Below are positions 35,557 to 43,167 of a DNA stretch of 64,000 nucleotides, in pieces (position 1 is the first letter of the stretch; each line of letters starts with the position of its first letter). The notes under the pieces are model-generated. The model saw only the letters and a list, made by a program, of their open reading frames with translations. It did not search any database and had not been told where the DNA came from. Source of the DNA: Candidatus Heimdallarchaeum endolithica (lineage in GTDB: Archaea > Asgardarchaeota > Heimdallarchaeia > Heimdallarchaeales > Heimdallarchaeaceae); assembly GCA_021513715.1 (NCBI GenBank), contig CP084167.1, positions 846,117-910,116 of the forward strand, written 5' to 3'. The position numbers were made by a program, and so were the translations under genes.

Positions 35557-36558
35557 AGCATGTCCAAAAATTCTTTTTCACCTACTAAACGGTCCGAAGG
35601 AGTAAAAGGTAGTTGTAACAGAGAAGAGAACTGTACAAGGTAGAGAGGATGGTGGAGGGTAAACGATCAAGGATTGGGGGAAGAGAGAGTTTAAGGAGAC
35701 CAAAGACGTGTTCAATACTACTACGATACTCGGGATGATGATTACGACGATACAGACCAGGGTAGAGACGATGAGCTTGAACTATTGGTCCGAGGGGAGG
35801 AGGAGAGGGATAACGAGCATTACTTTTTGGGGGAATAACAGGAAAAAAGGAATGTTGGCTAAGAAGTCCCACGATATTTTCTGTCCAGTAGGCACAGTCT
35901 CCATAAAATCGCAAGAAAGGTCTCAAGAGTGCAGAAGGAAGTTTCTGCCAGAGTAAACCGAAGACTTTACTATCATGAGTGTTACTAGCAGAATGAGCGA
36001 GAGAGACTATAGCTCGAGAGGGTAAACCAACTATAAGGTGTATCTTCCAGAAAAGTTTAGAGGTTTTCTTTAGTGTCCCTCTTGACCATTTGAGAAAACG
36101 CCAAACAGAAGCTTGACGGATTTTAAACCCTGAACTATCCACTGCCATAGCTTTCAAGCCTTTTTTCCTCACTATTTCCCTACCTAAATCTATTATCCAC
36201 TGCTCTAAGATTTTACTTTCTGTCGCTCTCCACACTGCATGAAAAGTAGATTTAGAAGGAATCTTCTTCATCCACCCCTCTTCTATCAAAAAATCGCATA
36301 AAGACAACTTTTCCTCTAACTTCCTCCAAGCTATCCCTTCTATTCTAGCAATGATTGCTAAAGCCAGTATCACCCATCTTTCTGCTATTCTCTTTCTCCC
36401 TCTCTTGCTTTCTCTCGGTTCCTCTTTCACCAGTTTCTTAAGGAAAGGTTCATTAATGATTATGAATTCTCTTGCTTTGTGGGGGTCTATGATCTGAAAG
36501 AAATTCATACTTCCGACATAAACCCCCACATTAATAAAAATTAATTTTTGGACATGCT
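35557..36558 (-). mobile_element. Insertion sequence, IS5-family type, copy 2
   Basis: 1002 bases, same orientation, termini and length as copy 1 (AGCATGTCCAAAAATT inverted ends). About four base changes separate the copies, none altering the protein. The 8-base duplication TAGTCTAA on both sides marks a direct, recent insertion after the aminotransferase gene. No gene was interrupted. Confidence 0.93.
35585..36529 (-). CDS. Transposase of IS copy 2 (DDE, IS5-like)
   Basis: Identical in protein sequence to the transposase of copy 1, with the same DDE residues (AVDSSG, GDCAYW, SSIEHVFG). Intact, so likely active. GTG 36529 or ATG 36508 may be the start. Confidence 0.93.
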   Translation of the reverse strand: MGVYVGSMNFFQIIDPHKAREFIIINEPFLKKLVKEEPRESKRGRKRIAERWVILALAIIARIEGIAWRKLEEKLSLCDFLIEEGWMKKIPSKSTFHAVWRATESKILEQWIIDLGREIVRKKGLKAMAVDSSGFKIRQASVWRFLKWSRGTLKKTSKLFWKIHLIVGLPSRAIVSLAHSASNTHDSKVFGLLWQKLPSALLRPFLRFYGDCAYWTENIVGLLSQHSFFPVIPPKSNARYPSPPPLGPIVQAHRLYPGLYRRNHHPEYRSSIEHVFGLLKLSLPPILDRLPSTILSTLYSSLLCYNYLLLLRTV

Positions 36559-36566
36559 TAGTCTAA
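36559..36566. repeat. Target-site duplication of IS copy 2, right
   Basis: TAGTCTAA, direct repeat of 35549-35556. Confidence 0.85.
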
Positions 36567-36755
36567 TTAATAATTAACTTCTTAAAATTAGTCATTTAAA
36601 TAGTATTAATTACGTTTCTTTGATGTTTTTTGGTAAGATAGGTTCTTGTTATATAATAAAAGTATTATATTGGTCAACTGTTTTACTAAGTATTTTGCGG
36701 TATTGTTAAAAAGGGTGAGAGGAAAACAGCTTATCAAAAAAAAAAGGTAAAAAAA

Positions 36756-37652
36756 ATGCCATTAGTAGAATGTGTTCCTAATTTTTCAGAAGGAAGAAGA
36801 AAGGAAGTTGTAGACAAAATTGTCGAAGAAATACTAAAAAGTGGAAAAATCACTTTACTTGATTCAAGAATGGATCCAGACCATAATCGTGCAGTAGTAA
36901 CTTTTATCGGAGAACCTCAAGAATGTTTCAAAGCGGCTTTTGCAGGTTGTAAAAAAGCTTCAGAGCTTATTGATATGGACCAACATGCAGGAGAACACAA
37001 CCGCTTTGGTGCTACAGATGTGATTCCCTTTATCCCTATCAGTGACATTACTATTGAAGAGTGTGCTGAACTTGCTGATAAACTTGCCAAGAAAATTGGA
37101 GAGGAATTAAATATTCCTACTTATCTTTATGGTGCAGCAGCAAAAAGACCAGAACGTGAGGTTCTTCAGAAGTATAGAACAAAATCATTTCAATATGAAC
37201 AACTTAAAGAAGAAATAGCAACAAATCCTCTGTATGAACCTGATTATGGTCCTAAAGAAGTTCCAAAGGCTGGAGCAACTAATGTAGGCGCAAGAGAGTT
37301 TTTAATAGCTTATAATGTTTATCTTGATACTAATGACAAAGAAATTGCAGCAAAGATTTCAAGAGCAATCCGTTTTAGTGGAGGAGGATTAAGGTATATC
37401 CAAGCAGGTCCCATGGAGATTAAAGAGAGAAATTGTGTCCAAGTAAGTATGAATATAACAAATTACAAAGGAACGCCTATTCATTGTGTTTTGGATATGA
37501 TTAGAAGAGAAGCAGCTCAATATGGAGTAAGTGTTACTGAAACTGAGGTTTATGGTATGATTCCATTGGATGCTTTGCTTGATGCTGCAATATATTATCT
37601 TCAACTGCACAACTTTGATAAACAACAAATAATAGAAAAAAGAATAGAATAA
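36756..37652 (+). CDS. Glutamate formimidoyltransferase
   Basis: Transfers the formimino group from formiminoglutamate to tetrahydrofolate (histidine breakdown). Seen: LVECVPNFSEGRR at the start, LDSRMDPDHNRAVVTFIG, the active-site His in MDQHAGEHNRFGATDVIPFIP, LYGAAAKRPER, GPKEVPKAGATNVGAREFLIAYNV. Length 298 is the transferase half of the eukaryotic bifunctional FTCD. The cyclodeaminase half is encoded next, 13 bases on, so both steps are co-expressed. ATG start. The 190-base gap upstream carries the right end of IS copy 2 and no other gene. Confidence 0.94.
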   Translation: MPLVECVPNFSEGRRKEVVDKIVEEILKSGKITLLDSRMDPDHNRAVVTFIGEPQECFKAAFAGCKKASELIDMDQHAGEHNRFGATDVIPFIPISDITIEECAELADKLAKKIGEELNIPTYLYGAAAKRPEREVLQKYRTKSFQYEQLKEEIATNPLYEPDYGPKEVPKAGATNVGAREFLIAYNVYLDTNDKEIAAKISRAIRFSGGGLRYIQAGPMEIKERNCVQVSMNITNYKGTPIHCVLDMIRREAAQYGVSVTETEVYGMIPLDALLDAAIYYLQLHNFDKQQIIEKRIE

Positions 37653-37664
37653 AAGGTGAAAAGA

Positions 37665-38306
37665 ATGGTAGAAGAATTGCTAATTAACAAAAAAATAGTA
37701 GATTTTTTGGATGAACTTGCTTCAGATAGCCCTGCTCCTGGAGGAGGTTCAGCAGCTTGTATTGCTGGAGCAATGGGTGCGTCCCTAGGATCAATGGTTG
37801 CAAGACTAACCATTGGTAAGAAGGGATATGAAGAAGTAGAAGATTTTTTCAAAGAGAAACTAAAAAAAACAGAAGAACTAAGAAAAGACTTGACTAATCT
37901 AGTAGATAAAGATGCTAATGCTTTCACTGGAGTAATAGAAGCTTTCAAGATGCCAAAAGAAACAGAAGAACAAAAAGCTGCTCGTTCTGCAAAAATTCTT
38001 GAAGAATATAAAAAAGCAGCTGAAGTCCCAATGTTAACTTGTAAAAAATGTAGAGAAGTCATCGACTTACTAGTAGAGATGGGTACTAAAGGAAATAAAA
38101 ATGCTCTTTCTGATATTGCTGTAGGAGCTCTCTGTGCACTAACTGGTCTTCGTTCTGCAGCACACAATGTAGAAATTAATCTCGGTTACATAAAAACAAA
38201 AGATGCAGAATATGCAGATAAGATGTACAAGGAGCTAGAAGAGCTCTTAGAAGGAATAGAAGAAAAAGTTAACAAACTTGATGATGACGTAAGAGCTACT
38301 TTCTAG
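37665..38306 (+). CDS. Formimidoyltetrahydrofolate cyclodeaminase
   Basis: Small helical enzyme that closes formimino-THF to methenyl-THF and ammonia. Family marks: FLDELASDSPAPGGGSAACIAGAMGASLGSMVARLTIG, DANAFTGVIEAFKMPK, GNKNALSDIAVGALCALTGLRSAAHNVEINL. I use ATG 37665 because GGTGA lies six bases before it; an in-frame GTG at 37656 overlaps that site. It works with the transferase encoded just upstream, feeding one-carbon units to folate. Confidence 0.93.
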   Translation: MVEELLINKKIVDFLDELASDSPAPGGGSAACIAGAMGASLGSMVARLTIGKKGYEEVEDFFKEKLKKTEELRKDLTNLVDKDANAFTGVIEAFKMPKETEEQKAARSAKILEEYKKAAEVPMLTCKKCREVIDLLVEMGTKGNKNALSDIAVGALCALTGLRSAAHNVEINLGYIKTKDAEYADKMYKELEELLEGIEEKVNKLDDDVRATF

Positions 38307-38380
38307 TTTTCTTTTTTTTTAGAAGATAGTTTTAATTAAGAAAAAATATGTTTTTAAGTACATCTTTATCCTTTTTTTTG

Positions 38381-38938
38381 ATGAGAAAATCTCTTAATTA
38401 TGAACTAATCAAGTCTGAACTAATTCCTTTAGATGCACCTATTGAAGAAATTCCAGGACTTAAACTTGGTACTGTTCTTATTCCTATTTTCCCAAACAGC
38501 AACCAAATAATGTTTACAAAAAGATCAAACAAAATGAAAAATCATCCTGGACAGATATCTTTTCCTGGAGGAGCTGTTGAAGAGGGAGAAACAATTATAG
38601 AAGCTTGTCTTAGAGAAACAAATGAAGAAGTAGGAATCATTAATAAAAAAATTAAACTTTTGGGTAGATTACCCCCACTCAAAACAAGTAGTAATTTTTT
38701 TGTTTACCCAATTGTTGGTTTAGTTGAAAGTGACGTAAAAATAAAAATCAATCCTGATGAAGTAGAAAAAGTATTTTTTGTACAAATAGAAGAGTTGCTT
38801 GACGATAATAACAAAATTGTTGAAACAGAATTAAATATTAGCAAAACCTACTACTTAGCAGGAAATTATACAATTTGGGGAGTAACAGCACAGATACTTG
38901 AAGAGCTATTTTCAAAAATAAATGAATTAGAGAACTAA
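38381..38938 (+). CDS. Nudix hydrolase, CoA-pyrophosphatase type
   Basis: Nudix box with all key residues: GGAVEEGETIIEACLRETNEEVGI. The preceding motif FTKRSNKMKNHPGQISFPGG is the mark of the CoA-type (NudL) subgroup, which cleaves CoA and acyl-CoA to 4'-phosphopantetheine and ADP. ATG 38381 fits a TATA-like stretch at 38330; ATG 38348 would add an odd hydrophobic 11-residue start. Single gene, convergent with the dehydrogenase gene. Confidence 0.88.
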   Translation: MRKSLNYELIKSELIPLDAPIEEIPGLKLGTVLIPIFPNSNQIMFTKRSNKMKNHPGQISFPGGAVEEGETIIEACLRETNEEVGIINKKIKLLGRLPPLKTSSNFFVYPIVGLVESDVKIKINPDEVEKVFFVQIEELLDDNNKIVETELNISKTYYLAGNYTIWGVTAQILEELFSKINELEN

Positions 38939-38948
38939 TTGGTTAGTT

Positions 38949-40097
38949 CTATATTTTTAGTTCTCTAACTGTAGTCTTAAATCTAACATTTCTCTTTTCT
39001 AGTTCAGTCATTAAAATCTTGAATATATCATGATTTTCGCCTATTAGTTCTGGAGGAACAAGTGTTTTTGGGGAATATTTTCCTTTAACTACTAAGTTAG
39101 CAATAATGGAACAAGTAAAACCAGTAGTTCTTGCCATAGAAATAATTTTTTCTTTTTTATCATATCTATCCAATAAATAATATCTATATTGGATTATCTT
39201 GTTTTCATTTTTTCCTTCAACTTCTATTTCCATGATAGTGTAATCTTCTTCTCCTGGTCTTAGTTTCCATTCCTTAAAAAGCAGTTTACTTGTTAAATCT
39301 ATAGGTTTTATATCTACTCCATCAACATTTATTTTTTCCTTACTGAAAAATCCAGTTTCACGTAGAATCCTTATTTTCTCAATATGACCAGGGTATCTCA
39401 AAGTTTTTTCTTTTAAGTTCGGAATGTGATTCATCGTCTTTAGAAGAGTTCGTAAACCATCAGTGTTAAAAGCTTCTAGTGTCCCCATTCCTTCAAATTC
39501 TAACAATTCTGCATCTGATAAAGCAGGTTTTACAACTAATTTTCCATTTTCAACAAACCTAGCTGGACGAGTGTATTCCTCAATAACATCTATAGGTGAA
39601 AAAGGAGCTTTATATTCATAAGGCCAAGTTCTAATTACAGGAAGTCCTCCAACATAACAAAGAAAAGAGTTAACATTTTCCATTATACTATTAATATAAC
39701 CCAAAATTATGTTACTTAACCCAGGAGCAACTCCACAGTCAACTACAGCTGTCACTCCTTTCTCTTTTGCTAATTCTGATAAAGAAAATGGATCTTCATC
39801 AAAGAACGATATATCGACAATATCTTTTCCTTCTTCTATTACAGTTTTTAGTGTTTGATAACCCATAAAACCAGGAACAGCTCCAACAACCAAGTCAAAA
39901 TCAGAAATTATTTTTCTCAAATTATCAGTGTTGGATAAATCAGCTCTAATTACTTGAATATTGAAATTGTTTTGAAGAAAATTTAAAGCTTCTTGATTAA
40001 TATCTAAAACAGTAACTTCAATTTCAGGATCTTTTACTAAATCTCTCGCAATAACATTTCCTACTAATCCTGCGCCTAATACAATTACTTTCTTCAT
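38949..40097 (-). CDS. Lysine 6-dehydrogenase/saccharopine dehydrogenase-like enzyme
   Basis: Rossmann enzyme of the saccharopine dehydrogenase family: VIVLGAGLVGNVIARDL, VLDINQEAL, VIRADLSN, DLVVGAVPGFMGYQTLKTVIEEGKDIVDISFFDEDP, VDCGVAPGLSNII, GGLPVIRTWPYEYKAPFSPIDVIEEYTRPA. The last parts match lysine 6-dehydrogenases (EC 1.4.1.18) better than saccharopine-forming enzymes. It would oxidise lysine to 2-aminoadipate semialdehyde, the product of the aminotransferase at 34216. ATG start; stops facing the Nudix gene with 10 bases between. Confidence 0.83.
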   Translation of the reverse strand: MKKVIVLGAGLVGNVIARDLVKDPEIEVTVLDINQEALNFLQNNFNIQVIRADLSNTDNLRKIISDFDLVVGAVPGFMGYQTLKTVIEEGKDIVDISFFDEDPFSLSELAKEKGVTAVVDCGVAPGLSNIILGYINSIMENVNSFLCYVGGLPVIRTWPYEYKAPFSPIDVIEEYTRPARFVENGKLVVKPALSDAELLEFEGMGTLEAFNTDGLRTLLKTMNHIPNLKEKTLRYPGHIEKIRILRETGFFSKEKINVDGVDIKPIDLTSKLLFKEWKLRPGEEDYTIMEIEVEGKNENKIIQYRYYLLDRYDKKEKIISMARTTGFTCSIIANLVVKGKYSPKTLVPPELIGENHDIFKILMTELEKRNVRFKTTVRELKI

Positions 40098-40236
40098 TAG
40101 TCACACCTATTTGAAATTATATAGCTCTCTTTTTAACTTTTAACCTTAAAATTTAAACTAGATCCCTAAAAAAATCGTATAAAAAGTATAAAAAGAAAGA
40201 AAAATGAGGAAAAGAAAGGAACAAAATAGATATCAA

Positions 40237-41718
40237 CTAAGTTTTATCTGATTTAGTGTCTTCTTGAACTTTATCTGATTTAGTGTCTTCTTGAACTTTA
40301 TCTGATTTAGTGTCTTCTTGAACTTTATCTGATTTAGTGTCTTCTTGAACTTTATCTGATTTAGTGTCTTCTTGAACTTTATCTGATTTAGTGTCTTCTT
40401 GAACTTTATCTGATTTAGTGTCTTCTTGAACTTTATCTGATTTAGTGTCTTCTTGAACTTTATCTGATTTAGTGTCTTCACCGTCTTCTTCTTTACTTTC
40501 TTTTTCTTTAAATACTAGTTGTAACATCAGCGGTGTCAGGAGAACTGTAACAAATACAAGCAATATAACTACTGTAAATATGTTTTCATCAAAGATCTCA
40601 TTTTCTAGTCCTATTCCAGCTATGACCAATAGTATTTCAGCTCGAGGAGTTATCCCAGTTGCAATACGTAGTGCTGATTTTGAAGAAAATCCTGTTAATT
40701 TTGAACCTAGAAAAGCTCCTATTCCCTTCGATAAGATTGCAAAAGGAATTACTAACCATATTCCCCAAGGGAATACATAATTAGCGCTTCCTAGTTGAGT
40801 GAGATCTATTTGGAAATTGGAACCTACTGAGAAGAAGAATAATGGAATAAACACTCCTTCTCCAAATTTTGTAATTGTTCCTTTAACTTCACCCACTATT
40901 ATCCTATCTTGCTGAATTGCTATTCCCAGAAGAAAGGCCATTACTGCCCCTGAAAAGTGAAGTTGTTCAGCAAAATAAGCTAATAAAGAAATCAGACCAA
41001 ATACAATCCCTAGTGTAAAGTTGTTTGTTCGAGAGCGGGTGAAAATGTTAAAACGATATTCCATCCAGTTTAAGAACTTGGGTAAAAGAACTACCACTAC
41101 CAAAATGAATATTGCTAAAAAACCTAAATCTTTTAGAATAATTAATGCAATATTTCCTTCTTCTGTATTAAATAAAGCACTTGCCAAAATTAATACAAGT
41201 ATTAATGCTAGAAAATCATCTAAAACTGCTATAGAAAGTAATGTCTGACCCTCTTCAGAACCAAGTTTCTTCAAATCAGATAGAGATCTAACTGTAACAC
41301 CTATTGAAGTTGCAGTGAATAAAGTACCAAAAAATATTGCAAACCGTACATCTCTTTCTAGAAAGATAAATGCAGTAAGAAAACCACCTATTAAAGCCAA
41401 AGAAACTTCAGTAATTGATATAGTAATACTTCTTTTTCCAGTTTTTAATAATGACTTTACATTTATTTCCATCCCAACAATAAACAGCAACAAAATTATA
41501 CCGATTTGACTAAAAGAACGTAGTGATGCCCTATCCATAAATAGATCATTGATATTGGATAAACCTAAAATTGAAAATAAAGGACCTCCAAACATAATTC
41601 CAGCGAATAACTCGCCAAGTATAGCTGAGAGTTTTAGTCGCTCGAAAATTTCTCCGAAAATCCTTGCAGCAAGAATTGCTACACCAATATATAAAAGCAA
41701 AGATATGGCTTCATTCAT
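40237..41718 (-). CDS. Kef-type/CPA2 cation:proton antiporter with repeat tail
   Basis: Membrane protein of the monovalent cation:proton antiporter-2 family with about twelve helices (ISLLLYIGVAILAARIFGEIFERLKL to VILLVFVTVLLTPLMLQLVF). The IAVLDDFLALILVL motif holds the conserved Asp pair used in ion exchange. Residues 410-493 are hydrophilic and consist of nine copies of EDTKSDKVQ. ATG start overlaps by eight bases with the CBS-domain gene upstream, so they are translated together. CBS domains often gate such antiporters by adenine nucleotides. Confidence 0.9.
   Translation of the reverse strand: MNEAISLLLYIGVAILAARIFGEIFERLKLSAILGELFAGIMFGGPLFSILGLSNINDLFMDRASLRSFSQIGIILLLFIVGMEINVKSLLKTGKRSITISITEVSLALIGGFLTAFIFLERDVRFAIFFGTLFTATSIGVTVRSLSDLKKLGSEEGQTLLSIAVLDDFLALILVLILASALFNTEEGNIALIILKDLGFLAIFILVVVVLLPKFLNWMEYRFNIFTRSRTNNFTLGIVFGLISLLAYFAEQLHFSGAVMAFLLGIAIQQDRIIVGEVKGTITKFGEGVFIPLFFFSVGSNFQIDLTQLGSANYVFPWGIWLVIPFAILSKGIGAFLGSKLTGFSSKSALRIATGITPRAEILLVIAGIGLENEIFDENIFTVVILLVFVTVLLTPLMLQLVFKEKESKEEDGEDTKSDKVQEDTKSDKVQEDTKSDKVQEDTKSDKVQEDTKSDKVQEDTKSDKVQEDTKSDKVQEDTKSDKVQEDTKSDKT
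40243..40479. repeat. 27-base minisatellite in the antiporter gene
   Basis: Eight perfect 27-base units plus a 21-base ninth unit. Each codes for the nine residues EDTKSDKVQ on the minus strand. No base difference between units is visible, so expansion is recent or homogenised. Copy number may vary between cells. Confidence 0.95.
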
Positions 41719-42229
41719 TTAAAATATCACCTTCACAAGACAAACTTCCATCATTTTGTTCCTTGTATTCTAACCATTTATCTTTAACAAAGTTTAGAAT
41801 GTCAATGAAAAGAATTACACCTTTAACTTCACTTTTTTTATCTTTAGCTCTTGGAAGGACGTTTGTAGAGTATTTTAGCATTAATTCAGCTACATCTTCT
41901 AATTTTAGATCATCATAAACTATAGGTAATTTTTTATCTACAATTTCATCTGCAGTTGCATTTTCAAAATACAGTGCTTGAAAAAAGGGATCACGCAAAT
42001 CTGAATGGACAGGATTAAACAACTTTAGGAAATTTTTTGGGGTTAACAAACCAAGAAATTTGCCTTTTTCATCTTTTATAATAATAACTGGGCTATCATA
42101 ATCAAAGAAGCAACTAAATAGTTTGTCACAAGAGATTGATGAAGATAATTCAGGTACTTTCTTCTTTGGTATCTCTAAAACACTGATACTTCTCATATTT
42201 GTTAAAAAATCTTCTAATGAACCAGTCAT
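41711..42229 (-). CDS. CBS-domain protein, likely antiporter regulator
   Basis: 173 residues forming two CBS motifs: DSPVIIIKDEKGKFLGLLTPKNFLKL and the second with KLPIVYDDLKLEDVAELMLKYSTNVLPRAKDKKSEVKGVILFIDILNFV. CBS pairs bind AMP/ATP or SAM and control linked transporters. Its end overlaps the antiporter start by eight bases. I use ATG 42229, which fits the TATA box at 42252 and a leaderless start; TTG 42247 would lie inside the palindromic operator. Confidence 0.83.
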   Translation of the reverse strand: MTGSLEDFLTNMRSISVLEIPKKKVPELSSSISCDKLFSCFFDYDSPVIIIKDEKGKFLGLLTPKNFLKLFNPVHSDLRDPFFQALYFENATADEIVDKKLPIVYDDLKLEDVAELMLKYSTNVLPRAKDKKSEVKGVILFIDILNFVKDKWLEYKEQNDGSLSCEGDILNE

Positions 42230-42234
42230 GCAAA

Positions 42235-42250
42235 GGTTTGTTAACAAACC
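42235..42250. promoter_or_regulatory. Perfect 16-base palindrome, candidate operator
   Basis: GGTTTGTTAACAAACC reads the same on both strands. It lies between the TATA box (42252-42262) and the ATG at 42229, so a dimeric repressor bound there would block transcription of the CBS-antiporter operon. Confidence 0.6.
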
Positions 42251-42251
42251 A

Positions 42252-42262
42252 ATAATTAAACT
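42252..42262 (-). promoter_or_regulatory. TATA-box promoter of the CBS-antiporter operon
   Basis: The minus strand reads TTTAATTATT at 23-33 bases before ATG 42229, next to the palindrome. Expected start is close to the ATG. Confidence 0.5.
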
Positions 42263-42295
42263 TTATTCTTTGTAAAAAAATAAAAGAATGATTTT

Positions 42296-43105
42296 TTAAA
42301 ATAGAAAAGGTATTAGCGCTTTCCTATTTTTAGGATACTCATTGAATTTTTCTTTATACCATTCATGATGAGCACGGGCTCTAGGTGCTAAGTTGAAAAA
42401 AGTCCACAAAGCAAAAACTAATCCTGGAACAGACCAAGTTAATATTGCCCATCCTATCCATTCCATTATTTCTCCCAAGTAGTTTGGCGAAGAGACAAAC
42501 TTAAACATCCCACCATAAGGTATTTTATATCCATCTTTTGCTCCTTTTTCTCTTAAGTTACGTAAAATGTAATCAGATTGCTTGTTAATAAAAAATCCTG
42601 CAATAAAAATTATAGTCCCAACAATAAATTGTGGAGAACTAAACCATGAAAATGTATAAAGATTCTCTGATACAAGATAAAAAAGCCATATTCCTTGAAT
42701 ATATGTATTAAAAAGATTAAATGTTACCCCAAAGAGCATGATTAACATAGGCATCTTTTTCCTTCCTCTCAATGTCCAGGGATAAATAAGAGCTCTATGA
42801 ATATAGTGTATTTCAAATAGAGCAATAAAAGCGATGAAGACAGGGTCACTTATTCTATCACTTCCAAAAAAGTAAATAGCCATCAGTAATGCAGAAGGGA
42901 ATTCCATCAGAAACCATGCTAGTCTATCATCTAAAGTTGGCCCCCAACCTTTTCTTCTATGACGTCCATAGGGCGCAGTAATGAAAAACAATAGGATAAA
43001 GATTGAAACACCCAACCCTAAAAAGACATACATAACAGCTTTGAAATAGATTGGGTTACCAAACACAGAAAGAATAGATTCCATAATTGAAGATAGTAAT
43101 GACAT
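42296..43105 (-). CDS. Steroid 5-alpha-reductase/polyprenol-reductase-like membrane enzyme, paralogue 1
   Basis: Multi-pass protein of the SRD5A family. Shared marks: TAPYGRH at the first loop, WGPTLDDRLAWFLMEFPS, YIHRALIYPW, YKIPYGGMFKFVSSPNYLGEIMEWIGWA, and the end HHEWYKEKFNEYPKNRKALIPFLF, which closely follows the C-terminus of eukaryotic SRD5A proteins. These enzymes use NADPH to reduce double bonds in steroids, polyprenols or enoyl lipids. An archaeal substrate could be an isoprenoid lipid or polyprenol; that is inference. ATG 43105 chosen because TATTTAAA lies 24 bases before it. A second gene is at 61544. Confidence 0.87.
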   Translation of the reverse strand: MSLLSSIMESILSVFGNPIYFKAVMYVFLGLGVSIFILLFFITAPYGRHRRKGWGPTLDDRLAWFLMEFPSALLMAIYFFGSDRISDPVFIAFIALFEIHYIHRALIYPWTLRGRKKMPMLIMLFGVTFNLFNTYIQGIWLFYLVSENLYTFSWFSSPQFIVGTIIFIAGFFINKQSDYILRNLREKGAKDGYKIPYGGMFKFVSSPNYLGEIMEWIGWAILTWSVPGLVFALWTFFNLAPRARAHHEWYKEKFNEYPKNRKALIPFLF

Positions 43106-43128
43106 TAAACTTTTCAAAAAGTAGCTTC

Positions 43129-43136
43129 TATTTAAA
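43129..43136 (-). promoter_or_regulatory. TATA-box promoter of the 5-alpha-reductase-like gene
   Basis: TTTAAATA on the minus strand, 24-31 bases before ATG 43105. Fixes the start at 43105 rather than TTG 43117. Confidence 0.5.
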
Positions 43137-43167
43137 TTTTATTTAAAAGAAGAAAGAAATAAAAAGA

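Noticed and set aside
36567..36755. Spacer after IS copy 2 as a possible RNA gene
   Set aside because: It is AT-rich with no stable pairing; it only holds the promoter and ribosome-site region of the formimidoyltransferase gene.
40233..40481. An 82-codon frame of repeated KTLNQIKFK in the minisatellite
   Set aside because: The 27-base unit keeps all frames without stops; the antiporter frame explains the region.
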